Shown here in pieces: positions 22,720-35,700 of a stretch of 64,000 nucleotides of DNA. The notes beneath the pieces are model-generated. The model had not been told where the DNA came from. It was given only the letters and a program-made list of their open reading frames with translations, and searched no databases. Made by a program: the position numbers and the translations under genes. The DNA comes from Armigeres subalbatus. Lineage: Eukaryota; Arthropoda; Insecta; Diptera; Culicidae. The stretch lies in the NCBI RefSeq assembly GCF_024139115.2, contig NC_085141.1, positions 73,263,481-73,327,480 of the forward strand, given 5' to 3'. Positions within the stretch are counted from its first letter, which is position 1. Every line of letters begins with the position of its first letter.

Positions 22720-25700
22720 ATCTTTATATTATATTATCTTCCAAGGGCTTGACGGTCCCTCCCCAGGCCATCTGCGAGTTGTGGGGCTTGCCTAGGATGT
22801 GGTGGGGTTTGACAGTGGGCCCTGTTAAACCTCTATAAAAAGCTGCATGTATCCGCAAGTAGGCCCCACCAAAGCGACCGTGTGCCGCTCAAAGCGCACA
22901 AGCCCAAGTCCTGGTGTTAGGTGGGACGCTAAACAGCCCTGACACGACGGCCCTCCGACGAGACAGGAGGTTTGCGCAGGCCCAATAAGCCGCCTAGAAA
23001 ACCAATCATTACGAACAATATAAGAGATAATGCGACTCGATATAATCGGCAAAGACCCAGGCGACGAATACAGGATCACGATTGGAAGCTTGGAACATGG
23101 AATTGCAAGTCGCTAGGTTTCGCAGGTTGCGACAGGATGATCTACGATGAATTACATCCCCGCAACTTCGACGTCGTGGCGCTGCAGGAGATTTGCTGGA
23201 CAGGACAGAAAGTGTGGAAAAGCGGGCATCGAGCGGCTACCTTCTACCAAAGCTGTGGCACCACCAACGAGCTGGGAACCGGCTTCATAGTGCTGGGTAA
23301 GATGCGCCAACGCGTGATTGGGTGGCAGCCAATCAACGCAAGGATGTGCAAGCTGAGGATTAAAGGTCGTTTCTTCAACTATAGCATCATCAACGTGCAC
23401 TGCCCACACGAAGGGAGACCCGACGACGAGAAAGAAGCGTTCTACGCACAGTTGGAGCAGACATACGATGGATGCCCACTGCGGGACGTTAAAATCGTCA
23501 TCGGTGACATGAACGCACAGGGAGGAAATGTATAGACCGGTCATCGGACCGGATAGTCTGCACACCGTATCGAATGACAACGGCCAACGATGCATAAACT
23601 TCGCAGCCTCCCGCGGAATGGTAGTCCGAAGCACCTTCTTTCCCCGCAAAAATATCCACAAGGCCACATGGAGATCACCTAACCAAGAAACGGAAAACCA
23701 AATCGACCACGTTCTAATCGACGGTAAATTCTTCTCCGACATCACGAACGTCCGCACTTACCGCAGTGCGAATATTGAATCCGACCACTACCTCGTTGCA
23801 GTATGCCTGCGCTCAAAACTCTCGACGGTGTACAACACGCGTCGAAGTCGGACGCCGCGGCTTAACATTGGGCGGCTACAAGACGGTAGACTAGCCCAAG
23901 AATACGCGCAGCAGCTGGAAGTGGCACTTCCAACGGAAGAGCAGCTAGGCGCAGCGTCTCTTGAAGATGGCTGGAGAGATATTCGATCCGCCATTGGTAG
24001 CACCGCAACCGTTTCACTTGGCACGGTGCCTTCGGATCAGAGAAACGACTGGTATGACGGCGAATGTGAGCAGTTAGTGAAAGAGAAGAATGCAGCATGG
24101 GCGAGATTGCTGCAACACCGCACGAGGGCGAACGAAGCGCGATATAAACAGGCGCGGAACAGACAAAACTCGATTTTCCGAAGGAAAAAGCGCCAGCAGG
24201 AGGATCGAGACCGTGAAGAAACGGAGCAACTGTACCGCGCTAATAACACACGAAAGTTCTATGAGAAGTTAAACCGTTCACGTAAGGGCCACGTGCCACA
24301 GCCTGATATGTGTAAGGACATAAACGGGAACCTTCTTACGAACGAGCGTGAGGTGATCCAAAGGTGGCGGCAGCACTACGAAGAACACCTGAATGGCGAT
24401 GTGGCAGACGAAGATGGCGGTATGGTGATGGACCTGGGAGAACGCGCGCAGGACAGAATTCTACCGGCTCCGGATCTCCAGGAAATCCAGGAGGAGATTG
24501 GCCGGCTGAAGAACAACAAAGCCCCTGGGGTTGACCAACTACCAGGAGAGCTATTTAAACACGGTGGTGAGGCACTGGCTAGAGCGCTACACTGGGTCAT
24601 TACCAAGATTTGGGAGGAGGAAGTTTTGCCGCAGGAGTGGATGGAAGGTGTCGTGTGTCCCATCTACAAAAAGGGCGATAAGCTGGATTGTAGCAACTAC
24701 CGCGCAATCACATTGCTGAACGCCGCCTACAAGGTACTCTCCCAAATTTTATGCCGTCGACTAGCACCAACTGCAAGGGAGTTCATGGGGCAGTACCAGG
24801 CGGGTTTTATGGGCGAACGCTCCACCACGGACCAGGTGTTCGCCATTCGCCAAGTACTGCAGAAATGCCGCGAATACAACGTGCCCACACATCATCTATT
24901 CATCGACTTCAAAGCCGCATATGATACAATCGATCGGGACCAGCTATGGCAGCTAATGCACGAACACGGTTTTCCGGATAAACTGACACGGTTGATCAAA
25001 GCGACGATGGATCGGGTGATGTGCGTAGTTCGAGTTTCAGGGCATTCTCGAGTCCCTTCGAAACCCGCAGAGGGTTACGGCAAGGTGATGGTCTTTCGTG
25101 TTTGCTATTCAACATCGCTTTGGAAGGGGTAATACGAAGAGCAGGGATTAACACGAGTGGTACAATTTTCAACAAGTCCGTCCAGCTATTTGGTTTCGCC
25201 GACGACATAGATATTATGGCACGTAACTTTGAGAAGATGGAGGAAGCCTACATCAGACTGAAGAGGGAAGCTAAGCGAACGGACTAGTCATCAACACGTC
25301 GAAGACGAAGAACATGATAGGAAGAGGTTCAAGAGAAGACAATGTGAGCCACCCACCGCGAGTTTGCATCGGTGGTGACGAAATCGAGGTGGTAGAAGAA
25401 TTTGTGTACTTGGGCTCACTGGTGACTGCCGAAAATGACACCAGCAGAGAAATTCGGAGACGCATAGTGGCTGGAAATCGTACGTACTTTGGACTCCGCA
25501 AGACGCTCCGATCGAATAGAGTTCGCCGCCGTACCAAACTGACAATCTACAAAACGCTCATTAGACCGGTAGTCCTCTACGGACACGAGACCTGGACGAT
25601 GCTCGTGGAGGACCAACGCGCACTTGGAGTTTTCGAAAGGAAAGCGCTGCGTACCATCTATGGTGGGGTGCAGATGGCGGACGGTACGTGGAGGAGGCGA

Positions 25701-26011
25701 ATGAACCACGAATTGCACCAGCTGTTGGGAGAACCATCCATCGTTCACACCGCGAAAATCGGACGACTGCGATGGGCCGGGCACGTAGCCAGAATGTCGG
25801 ACAGTAACCCGGTGAAAATGGTTCTCGACAACGATCCGACGGGCACAAGAAGGCGAGGTGCGCAGCGGGCAAGGTGGATCGATCAGGTGGAAGATGACTT
25901 GCGGACCCTCCGTAGACTGCGTGGTTGGCGACGTGTAGCCATGGACCGAGCCGAATGGAGAAGACTCTTATATACCGCACAGGCCACTTCAGCCTTAGTC
26001 TGAAAAAAAAA
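22720..26011 (+). mobile_element. RTE-like LINE, nearly full length, 12-bp TSD
   Basis: Plus-strand non-LTR element of 3.29 kb flanked by the exact direct repeat ATCATCCTTATT (22708-22719 and 26012-26023), inserted in the 3' UTR of the Juan-like LINE. The 5' leader is GC-rich and non-coding; the 3' end is a short A-run. One long protein with endonuclease, reverse transcriptase and a WAGHVARM-type tail fits the RTE clade. The same family appears as fragments at 6573, 30905 and 45121/54069. Confidence 0.85.
22972..26003 (+). pseudogene. RTE-like endonuclease/reverse transcriptase, frameshifted
   Basis: Single LINE polyprotein broken into four pieces. The endonuclease spans 23075-23800: TWNCKSLGFAG, VVALQEICW, NVHCPHEGRP, IVIGDMNAQ, QIDHVLIDG, SDHYLVAV. 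Reverse transcriptase follows: NKAPGVDQLPGELFKHGG, GVVCPIYKKGDKLDCSNYRA, FIDFKAAYDTIDR, GLRQGDGLSCLLFNIALEG and catalytic FADD at 25195-25206. The tail has LYGHETWTMLVEDQ and RLRWAGHVARM. Frame breaks lie near 23525 (a short deletion after GDMNAQ), 25070 and 25279. The 5' start is uncertain because the leader also lacks stops. Not functional as it stands, but only a few changes from intact. Confidence 0.85.
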
Positions 26012-26157
26012 ATCATCCTTATTTGCTATGTTATAGTTTTAGTTATTAATTATACATTTCAATTGCCTCTGGCAGTTAGAATTTTTCCTCCGGTTTTAAT
26101 TGAACCATGTAGGAATTACAATGTTTTTAACTTGAACTAAACTTAACCTATTTTATA

Positions 26158-28815
26158 CTAAGGGTACAAGGAGTTAATCGTTGCAATAGAAGATTGCAAC
26201 GATTTTTGTCTAAAATTGGAAATTATTTTGTTGGACATTTGTTGCAATGTCTCAATATTAGAAATTCTATGAAGTTCATTGGTACTATACCACGGAGGCA
26301 ACTTCAGAATCATTTTCAGAATTTTATTTTGAATCCTCTGAAGTGCCTTCTTTCTGGTATTGCAGCAACTAGTCCATACAGCATACAACATGGCAGGTCT
26401 AAAAATTTGTTTGTAAATCAAAAGTTTGTTCTTAAGACAAAGTTTTGATTTTCTGTTTATAAGTGGATAAAGACACTTAATATATTTGTTACATTTGGCT
26501 TGAAGGCCTTCAATGTGATTTTTAAAAGTTAATTTTTGATCTAGCAGAAGTCCTAAATATTTAGCTTCGCTAGACCAATTAATTGGAACACCATTCATAG
26601 TGACAATATGTCTGCTAGAAGGTTTCAAATAAGAAGCTCTCGGCTTATGTGGGAAAATTATAAGCTGAGTTTTTGAAGCATTCGGGGAAATTTTCCATTT
26701 TTGCAAGTAAGTGGAGAAAATATCCAAACTTTTTTGCAATCTACTACAAATGACACGAAGGCTACGCCCTTTGGCTGAGAGACCTGTGTCATCTGCAAAC
26801 AAAGATTTTTGACACCCTGGTGGTAAATCAGGTAAGTCAGAAGTAAAAATGTTATACGAAATGGGCCCCAGTATGCTGCCTTGGGGAACACCAGCTCTTA
26901 CAGTCAATCTATCAGATTTAGAATTCTGATAGTTTACCTGCAGTGAGCGATCTGATAAATAATTTTGGATCAGTTTAATAATGTACAGAGGAAAATTAAA
27001 ATTCATCAATTTTACAATCAAACCTTCATGCCAAACACTGTCAAATGCTTTCTCTATATCAAGAAGAGCAACTCCAGTCGAATATCCTTCAGATTTGTTG
27101 AGCCGAATTAAGTTCGTAACTCTTAATAACTGATGAGTGGTTAAATGCCCATGGCGAAAACCAAATTGCTCATCAGCAAAAATAGAATTGTCATTAATAT
27201 GAACCATCATTCTATTTAAAATAATCTTTTCAAACAGTTTGCTTATTGAAGCGTTAAATAGAAGCCTCAGCTGGATTTTTGTCCGGCTTCAAAATTGGAA
27301 CAACTTTGGCGTTTTTCCATTTATCTGGGAAGTATGCCAATTGAAAACATTTGTTAAATAAATTAACCAAAAAGGATAAAGAGCTCTCAGGAAGTTTTTT
27401 GATAAGTATGTAGAAAATACCATCATCACCCGGGGCTTTCATATTTTTAAATTTTCTAGTAATAGATCTCACTTCATCCAAATTATTTCCCAACGAAGGG
27501 TCAAAAACATTATCTTGGTTAAGAATGTCTTTGAAGCTTCGTGTAACCTGATCCTCAATTGGACTAGTGAGACCTAGACTAAAATTATGGGCACTCTCGA
27601 ACTGCTGAGCAAGTTTTTTGTACCTTTTCGCCATTTGTTAATATAATTTTATTTCCCTCTTTAAGCGCTGGAATTGGCATTTGAGGTTTTTTTTAAGAAT
27701 TTTCGTTAATTTCCAAAAGGGTTTCAACTGTGATCCAACTTCGAGACATTATTCTCAAAGTTGGTATTTCTCAGAATAGCGAAACGTTTTTTAATTTCAT
27801 TTTGCAAATTTCGTCAAATAACTTTCAACGCGGGATCGCGAGTTCTTTGATATTGCCTTCGCCTCACATTTTTAAGACGGATCAGTAGCTGAAGATCGTC
27901 GTCAATAATAATGGAGTTGAATTTAATTTCACATTTAGGAATTGCAATGCCTCTGGCTTCGACAATTAAATTTGTCAAAGATACGAGAGCATTATCAATA
28001 TCACTTTTGGTATCGAGAGGAATATCAACATCAAAATTCCTATCGATATACGTTTTATATAAATCCCAATCAGCCCTATGATAATTGAAAGTAGAGCTGA
28101 TTGGATTATAAATGGCTTCTTGTGAGATTTCAAATGTCATAGGAAGGTGATCAGAGTCAAAGTCAGCATGAGTTACCAATTGGCCACACAGCTGACTTGA
28201 ATCCGTTAAAACTAAATCAATTGTAGAAGGATTTCGACTGGAAGAAAAACAAGTAGGGCCATTGGGATATTGAATAGTATAATAACCCGCAGAACAATCT
28301 TCAAATAAAATGTTGCCGTTGGAATTGCTTTGAGCATTATTCCATGAACGGTGTTTGGCATTGAAGTCACCAATTACGAAGAATTTTGATTTGTTGCGAG
28401 TCAGAATTTGAAGATCAGCTTTCAACAAATTCTTTTGCTGCCCATTGCATTGAAAAGGCAAGTAGGCTGCAATGAAGGAAAATTGTCCAAAATTTGTTTC
28501 AACAGAAACTCCCAAGGTTTCAAAAACTTTGGTTTCAAACGAAGAAAATAATTTATGTTTGATACGTCTATTAATGACAATGGCGACCCCACCACAGGCG
28601 CTGTCAAGACGATCATTTCTGTAGATAAAATAATTTGGATCTCGTTTAATGGAGAGTCCTGGTTTTAAATAGGTTTCAGTTATAATGGCAATATGCACAT
28701 TATGAACTGTTAGGAAATTGAATAATTCATCTTCCTTACCCTTTAGAGAGCGGGCATTCCAATTTAGAACTTTCACACAATTATTTAGATCCATTAAAAC
28801 GGAGTCCGATAACAA
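26158..28815 (-). pseudogene. Juan-like LINE ORF2 (endonuclease and reverse transcriptase), broken
   Basis: The N-terminal AP-type endonuclease spans 28815-27814, with VLNWNARSLKGK, AIITETYLK, FFVIGDFNAKH, STIDLVLTDS and SDHLPM marking the catalytic pockets. The reverse transcriptase begins near 27634 (KNMKAPGDDGIFYILIKKLP) and continues in another frame from 27210 (FGFRHGHLTTHQL, LLDIEKAFDSVWHEGL, RAGVPQGSILGPISYNI, LFADDTGLS). The catalytic FADD is encoded at 26788-26799. Frame breaks near 27810 and 27250 inactivate it. Confidence 0.82.
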
Positions 28816-30193
28816 TTTTTTGTGTGTACTTTATACCAACCTGAACAGCTTCAGGAATGGTATTTGCTTTGAACATTGCATCAATCATGTCATGCAATTG
28901 TTCAGTTAAAAAATCAAAATCGGAAGCAGTCATGCTACCTGAATCGGCAACATGACCGTTATTTTCCGTTGGGACATGGGTATAAACCTCATTTTGAGAA
29001 GAGAAATTTGGTCTACCAGCAGCGATGTTTGCATACGTAGGTACATTGGAAAAATTGGAATTTACTGAAGTGCTTGCTACCCGTTGACGAGCGGCAAAAT
29101 TTGTTTGTGAATTGTGGTGGGTATGAATTGCTCGACCGGTAACCGGTTTCAAAATTTGAGCGTTTGAAAAATTTCTACCCGTCGAATCTGGGATCCGATT
29201 GGAATTTCCCGTCATCAATTTTGCACGGGAATTCAAAACTTTTTTGCGTGAAGGGCATTCCCAGAAATTGGATTTATGATTGCCCCCACAATTTGCACAT
29301 TTAAATTTATTGGAATCTTCTCTCGTAGGACATGCGTCCTTGGCGTGAGAGGTTCCACCACAAATCATGCATTTAGCATCCATGTGACAATGTTTGGTTC
29401 CATGACCCCACTTTTGGCACTTACGGCACTGGGTGGGGTTTTGAAATTTCCCCAGGCCTGCGGAAATGTTCCCATGTAACACGGACATGAGACATAATAC
29501 AGGCCTTTTCCAAAATTTTCATATTATTTAGTTCACTTTTGTTAGAATGAACTAAATAAAATTCTTGAGAAATGCCCCTCTGGGAAGTCCCAGAGTGAGA
29601 TTTCTTTTTCATCTTAATTACTTGGACTGGTGAAAATCCAAATAATTGAGAAATTTCAATTTTATTTTCATCCAGTGATTTATCATCACTGGGAGACCTT
29701 TCAAGACGACTTTGAACAATCGCTCAGTTTTGTCGTCGTATGTGAAGAATTTATGGCGCTTCTCAGTTAAATACTGAAGAAGACGTTTGCGATCGTCAAA
29801 GGATCCCGGCAAAACGCGGCAGTCACCCTTCCTAGCAATCTGAAATGAAACCTTGATCCCCTGAAGGTTACTCAAAATCTCATTCCGGAAGCCAGAAAAC
29901 TCGGCAACACATACCACAATTGGCGGAATCCTTTGCTTTTTCGCATGAATCGAATCACCTGGGCTAGAGGTATATTCGATTTGCTCAATTTCATCATTAA
30001 TCAAATCGAACTGATTGCTCAGTTCGATTGGAGAAGAATTATTTCCGATATTAGAGTTTGAAGGAATATCTGAATTCTCCAGCTTCCTTCTATTTTTTCC
30101 GCGTTTTGGCAGGACGGTCTTGAAACCTTGTTTCTTTGAAGGAAGTGGAGAATTCAGAGACTCCCCCTTCCTCTTGTTTTTATTAATGCTCAT
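28781..30193 (-). pseudogene. Juan-like LINE ORF1 (gag), frameshifted
   Basis: Nucleic-acid-binding ORF1 protein of the LINE. It starts at 30193 with a basic, serine-rich N-terminus and runs in frame to 29618. It then continues in shifted frames through 29612-29421 and 29488-28781. Three CCHC knuckles are visible: CRKCQKWGHGTKHC, CMICGGTSHAKDAC and CANCGGNHKSNFWEC, as in Jockey-clade gags. It ends beside the ORF2 start, with a small overlap. The frame breaks near 29620 and 29450 make it inactive. Confidence 0.78.
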
Positions 30194-30589
30194 TGCTGAG
30201 CGTGGAGACGTGACCTTCTAAGAGGTTTTTTCCCAGAACGGTGTCCCTGCAGGATTACCACCGCTTGCCGGAATTTTACTTCCGCAAACGGGTCCAACGT
30301 AAAACGAAGGCACGGGTCCTTGCAAAGATCGTAACGGGATCAGTGGGTACAAATAGCGCTAAGAAGCACCGTTGAAATTAAAATAGCTTCGGGTAGTATT
30401 AAAAACTTCCTTCCGCAAAGAGAGAAAGAACCGCACAGCACGAAAGCACGATGCGGTCTGCGGGCCCAAATACACTCTTTTCTTACTCGTGAAGCGAGTA
30501 TTTCCACCACTGATGTAATGCCAATAAGAAGAAGAATAAGATTTACTTGAAAATTCCATTTGATTTTTTTTTTCATGGACTCCTATAAT

Positions 30590-30904
30590 AATTATTCAGG
30601 AAATTGATTCAAAATTCCTTCAGGTATTTGTTAAGAAATTCTAAATTTTTCTTCGATAACCTATGCTTGTTGTTCTTTGGAAATTCCTTCAAGATTTTTC
30701 TTCAAATTTCTCCATATACTCTTTTTTAAGAGCTCCTCCAGGAATAATTTATAATTTTTCTCTGGGAACTGATTTGAATACTCATCCAGGGATAGGGCTT
30801 TGAAAATTTATTCAGAAATTCATTAGTAAAACAGTGTAATATTCCTTTCAAAATTCCTGCAGGAATTATTCCGCAAATTTTGTTGCAAGAATTCTGACAA
30901 TAAA
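30590..30904. repeat. GAAATTCCTTC-type low-complexity stretch
   Basis: Degenerate repetition of AATTCCT, GGAAATT and TTTCTTC. Same type as 17336-17790. Confidence 0.45.
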
Positions 30905-31083
30905 ATTTTTGAAGAATGACTACGGCGAACACCGTAGCGTACGGCGTAGAGCGTTCACCCATAAATCCCACCTGGTACTTCCCCAAGAACTATCTTGCAA
31001 TTGGTGTTAGTTGGCGACATACAATTTGGGAGAGTACTTTGTAGGCGGCGTTCAGCAATGTGATTGCGCGGTAGTTGCTACAT
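30905..31083 (-). pseudogene. RTE-like reverse transcriptase fragment
   Basis: Minus-strand translation gives CSNYRAITLLNAAYKVLSQI followed in a shifted frame by YQVGFMGERST, matching the element at 24690-24850. Flanks at both ends are unrelated. A small relic. Confidence 0.8.
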
Positions 31084-31240
31084 ACGGATGTTATCCGACC
31101 AACACTACCAACATCACACAAAAACACTTCGTAGTAGATAATATCGAAGTGAATATCAAAAACCGATTTATTGTGTGAATCGTTTTCAAGCATTTGCATG
31201 CGATAAATAGATATTGGACGGGACAAAGTCTGTCGGATCA

Positions 31241-32126
31241 GTCAGTAAATAGAATAAAACCTGCTGAAGCTAATAATTCCTATGTGGTTTATTAATTGTA
31301 TTGTAAGATGATTTCCGTATTCATTTTAACTCAATTACATTATCATTATTACATTATGATAAGAGGATAAATGGATGGTATATTAAAGCTTGTACCTTAA
31401 AAGGCTTTCTTGATTCTTTTCCTGTACAAACGTTAAATAACTGCGACAAGACACAACATTTGGACCGCTCCATTACGATGATTGCGAAATATTTCGGGCT
31501 ACCTACTGCCTCACTAATGTTCACATATGCCTTGCAGTAAGCTCCGATCATCACACTTGCCCTAAACAAATCACCAACTGTGAGACAGTTAAAGTCCCCA
31601 CAGACGCACAGCTCTCGACGACGACGCGACTTGGTCACGTTTCATGGATTAAGTTCTGCACGGTCCGCCGTCAGCCACAGTTTGCCGGGGTGGGTGGGTG
31701 ATTGCTAGAATAAATAGGCCGTTATTGTTTTTTTCCACCCGCGTTATGGTGAAATCAATTTTAGAGCTGCGAAATAAAATCGAAATTGCAGCGGCGTAAT
31801 GTTTGCTATTGATTCGATTGACGTCATCTTCTTTATTGATTTATCTAAGTAATGTGACATTTTTTCTGGGTTCCGATTTTGAAGTCTTCGGTTTTCTTCT
31901 CTCATTTTCTCGTCTAGGATCGCACTGACCGGATCTGTCGCCTTGGCCTTGCACAATACTAGACTGTGATTGAGTGATTGCTCGTGGGAAATCGACGATC
32001 GGATTGTGGAGAAGGCCCGCACGGTATTGACGCGCCACTGACACCTGAATCGTGCCCAATTAGTAGTGCAGGCAAAATCGAGGGGCTACCAACGCCCGGT
32101 CCCGCATAGCCCGCACCCCAGCAGCT
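31241..32126 (+). other. Upstream region of the guanylyl cyclase gene
   Basis: DNA between the last RTE-like fragment and the start codon. It is AT-rich to about 31620, then more GC-rich with several CG dinucleotides towards the ATG. It presumably contains promoter and 5' UTR, possibly with an upstream non-coding exon. No convincing TATA box, initiator or 5' splice site could be fixed by eye. The reverse-strand frames here look random. Confidence 0.35.
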
Positions 32127-32294
32127 ATGTACGGACTGCTTCTCGAGAATCTTTCCGAATATATAAAAAGCGTCTACGGGGAGGAAAAGTGGGATGACAT
32201 ACGCCGACAGACCGGTATCTCGTCGCCGTCGTTCAGCGTGCACGATGACTACGACGAAAATCTGCTCAACCAACTGGCGGCGAAGGCGCAAGAA
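32127..32294 (+). CDS. Gyc88E: Atypical soluble guanylyl cyclase (Gyc-88E-type), exon 1
   Basis: First coding exon of a soluble guanylyl cyclase, the cytosolic heme enzyme that makes cGMP from GTP. The 56 codons begin [20 protein letters not shown], the start of the heme-NO/O2-binding (HNOB) domain. The ATG is chosen because this N-terminus is strongly family-like and the frame runs straight into the splice site. The exon ends in phase 0 at ...KAQE, followed by the donor GTAAGT at 32295. MYGLLLENL points to the atypical beta-like Gyc-88E group, known in Drosophila as an oxygen-responsive cyclase, rather than the conventional beta1 subunit. Upstream DNA is GC-richer than its surroundings, but no TATA box or 5' UTR exon can be fixed. 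Family assignment is firm; the exact ortholog is inference. Confidence 0.9.
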
Positions 32295-32789
32295 GTAAGT
32301 ATAAGATTATTACACGTAAACTTTCATATTTGTACATGATCGGCCTTATGCCAAAACGAAATAAGTTACAATATTCTTTCAAGTTAATTTATTTTAGAGG
32401 ATTGCATTTGGGAGTTTGGCGTTCTTCCTTTCTCGTACAACCCAATTTAACGAAAAAGGTTACACCCAGTTAGCGTGTTAGATTCTTCCTACAATTCTTT
32501 ATAAGATCCTATTTACCTAACTAGCGAAACTTTGCACTTCCTGACATATTCCGAGGAATTTCCAACATTTTGATTTTAGACACCATACATGATTTTATGA
32601 CAATCTTGCATGATTTCCATGCACAGATTGCATAACTCAATATAGCAACCCATTGCATTAGGTCTCTGGTCACAAGATAAAAAGCACTAGGTATGTGTTT
32701 GTGTCTACATAGAATCTATTTTTAAACTTCCATCGAGGAATGATTTTTTATATATTTCGACAACTGATATTGCTTACAATATATAAAAA

Positions 32790-32880
32790 ATAGACTGAAT
32801 ACGAGAATTGAACCTAAGCCCTTTACCAAGCCTACCGCTATTCGACTGATGCGCTAGCCATCTGATCTATATACCAGATG
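32790..32880 (-). mobile_element. tRNA-like SINE fragment
   Basis: Minus strand reads AGATGGCTAGCGCATCAGTC (A-box-like), then GGTTCAATTCTCG (B-box-like) about 45 bp later. No tail or TSD found. A genuine tRNA is unlikely because the arms do not pair well. Confidence 0.45.
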
Positions 32881-33480
32881 GGAGAAGCAGTGATAGAAGA
32901 CTAATTTATTATTCTCGTTCTGTATTATGTGAAGGTTATAATTATCATAAAATTGTAAGCTGGGACGGAACTTGCAAAGAGGAAAAATATAACTTCAGCT
33001 GCTCCCAGTCAACTGCTGTCGGTGCAGCCAGAAGCTTTTTGTGTGAAAGTATTGTTATCCCAAATAAGTTATTCCGCATGATTTTTGTTTTAAGAAGACT
33101 TTTTCACTTTAAAAAGTATCCCAAATCATCCGTTTAGCTTATTAATAATCAATTATAAACGTGTTCCCTGTATAAAAATCCTTATGTAATTTACTAATTC
33201 GTAAATTGGATACACTTTTATTGTGCTCAGTCCAAACGGGACTTAGGTGAAACAGTCAAGGAAACAGTTGAAACTCGATGGTCAACTGTGATGAAAAGAA
33301 GAATAATTGTCAAAACAAGAGAAAAGAAGCAGCGTCTTTGCAGGTCTCGCCTCAGATTATAAGTACATCTGTGCGCCAAAGACGATTTTTATGCACGTCC
33401 GCCACTACCATTTTTGACCGGCTCGCTGATGTAATTTTTGGACCCCGCCTCCGGTGAATTTTGAGCGCGCCGTTGAAATA

Positions 33481-33596
33481 ATTTAAGTGCCGTAGCCTGG
33501 AGCAAGATTAATACCATCTTGGATTTTAGTATTGGAGAATTTAAGTGCCGTAGCCTGGAGCAAGATGAATACCATCTTGGATTTTAGTATTGGAGA
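33481..33596. repeat. 58-bp tandem duplication
   Basis: Two near-identical 58-bp units beginning ATTTAAGTGCCGTAGCCTGG at 33481 and 33539, differing by about one base. The duplication is recent. Confidence 0.9.
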
Positions 33597-34591
33597 TCCA
33601 GCGAGTTTGTTAACGTTTTGCACTGAAATATAAGTTGTGCAACAAGTTGCAAAAAGATGATTTTTTCAGCACGAGTTGTACGTTTATCCAACGAGGCTTG
33701 CCGATATCTCATGTCTTAGCCCATATATCAATATTCCTAGCGATTCGTGAATCAAATTGGATATACCTTTAACATATGTTCTATTTCAAGTAACCCAAGA
33801 ATTCTGTGGTGTATAAACCTAAAGGCCTATAGGGGTAATGATTCAGGGAATCAACATTCGAGCAACGACCAACAATACACTCTTTGTCGTCAATAGAGCT
33901 TGTCACTGACAAACGCGCCTCGCAACAAGCCTTTATCAGAATCCAAACACAATATGACAAGAATCGTTTGCCTTGTATGTTCTGATATTTCCGAGAATAC
34001 GATGCTATTTTTGTAATCATAGTTAGATTCTCGGATATTTCCTTAAAGGCAGAAACTATGATAGCATAAAATCGCAATTTGCTGTGGAGATAATGCAAAA
34101 TAACGGGACGAAAAGTTAACAATAAAATTGTCTGAGAATTTTTTTTTCGGATCTTTGTCATTATTATCTCCGATAAAAAAGAGAACCAACGATCTCTTTT
34201 GTCGTTTGTTTCGCATGCGTATCCAAGAAAAATTTATTCCCGGGTAATGAAAGATCAATTAGCTCCTTTTTAAAATGAAAAGGCTCTATTTGCTTCTTCT
34301 AGGAATGAACATGCTGTTAGTGATCATTTGGATCAAATAGCATTTGACTTATTTTTTAACCGATTCAATAAGGATATTCTTTTCGTCGTATTTCAACATA
34401 AGTTTTGGACATACTGCTTCAAAAACGGATGCAAACCATGAAAAAGTACAAATATGGGGGAATTTTTTTTTTTCTGATTTTCTAGGACTTCCAAACTTTC
34501 CTGGAGTTCAGATCTTGATAATCTACATAAACAGCAAAGCTTTTTACGAAGCCTCAATCCTTATTTGAAGTTGGCAATTTTACTTGAGATA

Positions 34592-34977
34592 CAGTCAACT
34601 CTCCACATCTCGATGTTCTATATCTCGATATCTCTCCCTATGTCGATGGTTTTCTAGGTCCCTTCGATTTACATACATTTGGGCATTCTACATCTCGATA
34701 ACTTCCCTATCTCGATATCTCTCTATCTCGATGTGTTCTGATCATATTTTGCTCAGGATTCTCTCTCCCTATGTCGATATATTCATCTTTCTAGGCTACA
34801 GACGATTTTTTGGACAATAACAAACACATGAACAACAAGAGATGACGTTCGTTTTGTTGTCGTTTTTCATAGCAACGAGCTTTTTTAAATCTAGTACCCA
34901 TCTTAATTTTCCTTCCATTCCTCGATCTCTCCTTATCTCGATGGTCCCTTCAATATTGAGATGTAGAGAGGCGACTG
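34592..34977. mobile_element. pogo-like non-autonomous element, TA TSD
   Basis: Left end CAGTCAACTCTCCACATCTC and reverse-complemented right end CAGTCGCCTCTCTACATCTC pair over about 25 bp with two or three mismatches; TA lies outside each. CAGT ends with TA duplications fit the pogo group of Tc1/mariner. The interior repeats TATCTCGATATCTC. 386 bp, no transposase. Confidence 0.78.
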
Positions 34978-35026
34978 TATAATCAAACTATTTTTATTAA
35001 ATCGCAGTGTTATCAAAACTTCAACG

Positions 35027-35700
35027 GTTCTCCAAACTATTCTTGAGTACAGATCTTAGAGATCTACAACACCAACAGAGTGATTGATAGGTTCCTGAGC
35101 TTGTGTGCTAATTGTAGAAACCTCATGGGACATCATTACATCATTATATAAAAAATCATCATTCTCAGCATAGCTACGATACTCCAAACCATTCTTGAGT
35201 TCAGATATTGAAGGTTTACAAGACTAACAGAGTGATTCATAGGGTCCTGAGCTTGTGTGTTAGTTTAGGCAACCCAATGGGACATCATTACATCAGTTTA
35301 TACAAATCACAACATCCCCAGAGTTGCTGCGGTACTCCAAATCATTTTTGAGTTTAGATATTGGAGGTCTTCAATATTAACAGAGTGATTCATAGGTTTT
35401 CGAGCTTGTGTGTTAGTTTATGAAGCTCCATTAGACATCATTACATCAGTATATGAAAAAAAACTCCATATTCCCAGAATATCTACGGTACTCCAAACCA
35501 TTTTTGAGTTTAGATCTTGGAGGTCTACAAGGCCAACAGAGTGATTCATAGGTTCCTGAGCTTGTGTGTTAGTTGGAGAAACCCCATGGGACAACATTAT
35601 ACCAGTATATACAAAATACAACATTCGCAGAATATTTACGGTAATCCAAACAATTCTTGAGTTCAGATATTGGAGGTCTACAAGGCCAACCGAGTGATTC
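35027..35700. repeat. ~155-bp tandem repeat block
   Basis: Four to five diverged units marked by CTCCAAA(C/T)(T/C)ATT near 35030, 35172, 35335, 35491 and 35645, each followed by TTGAGTTCAGAT, CAACAGAGTGATT, GTTCCTGAGCTTGTGTG and ATGGGACATCATTACATCA. Confidence 0.8.

Larger units (their letters stand above)
22607..30500 (-). mobile_element. Juan-like (Jockey-clade) LINE, interrupted
   Basis: Minus-strand non-LTR retrotransposon. Its poly(A) tail appears as the T-run at 22607-22632, and its 3' UTR is split by an RTE-like LINE at 22720-26011. ORF2 lies at about 26158-28815 and ORF1 at about 28781-30193; the 5' UTR extends to around 30500, where the boundary is unclear and abuts a possible SINE tail (AATGCCAATAAGAAGAAG, 30511). 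Both ORFs carry frameshifts. The clade call rests on the gag zinc knuckles plus endonuclease and reverse transcriptase motifs. Confidence 0.75.
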
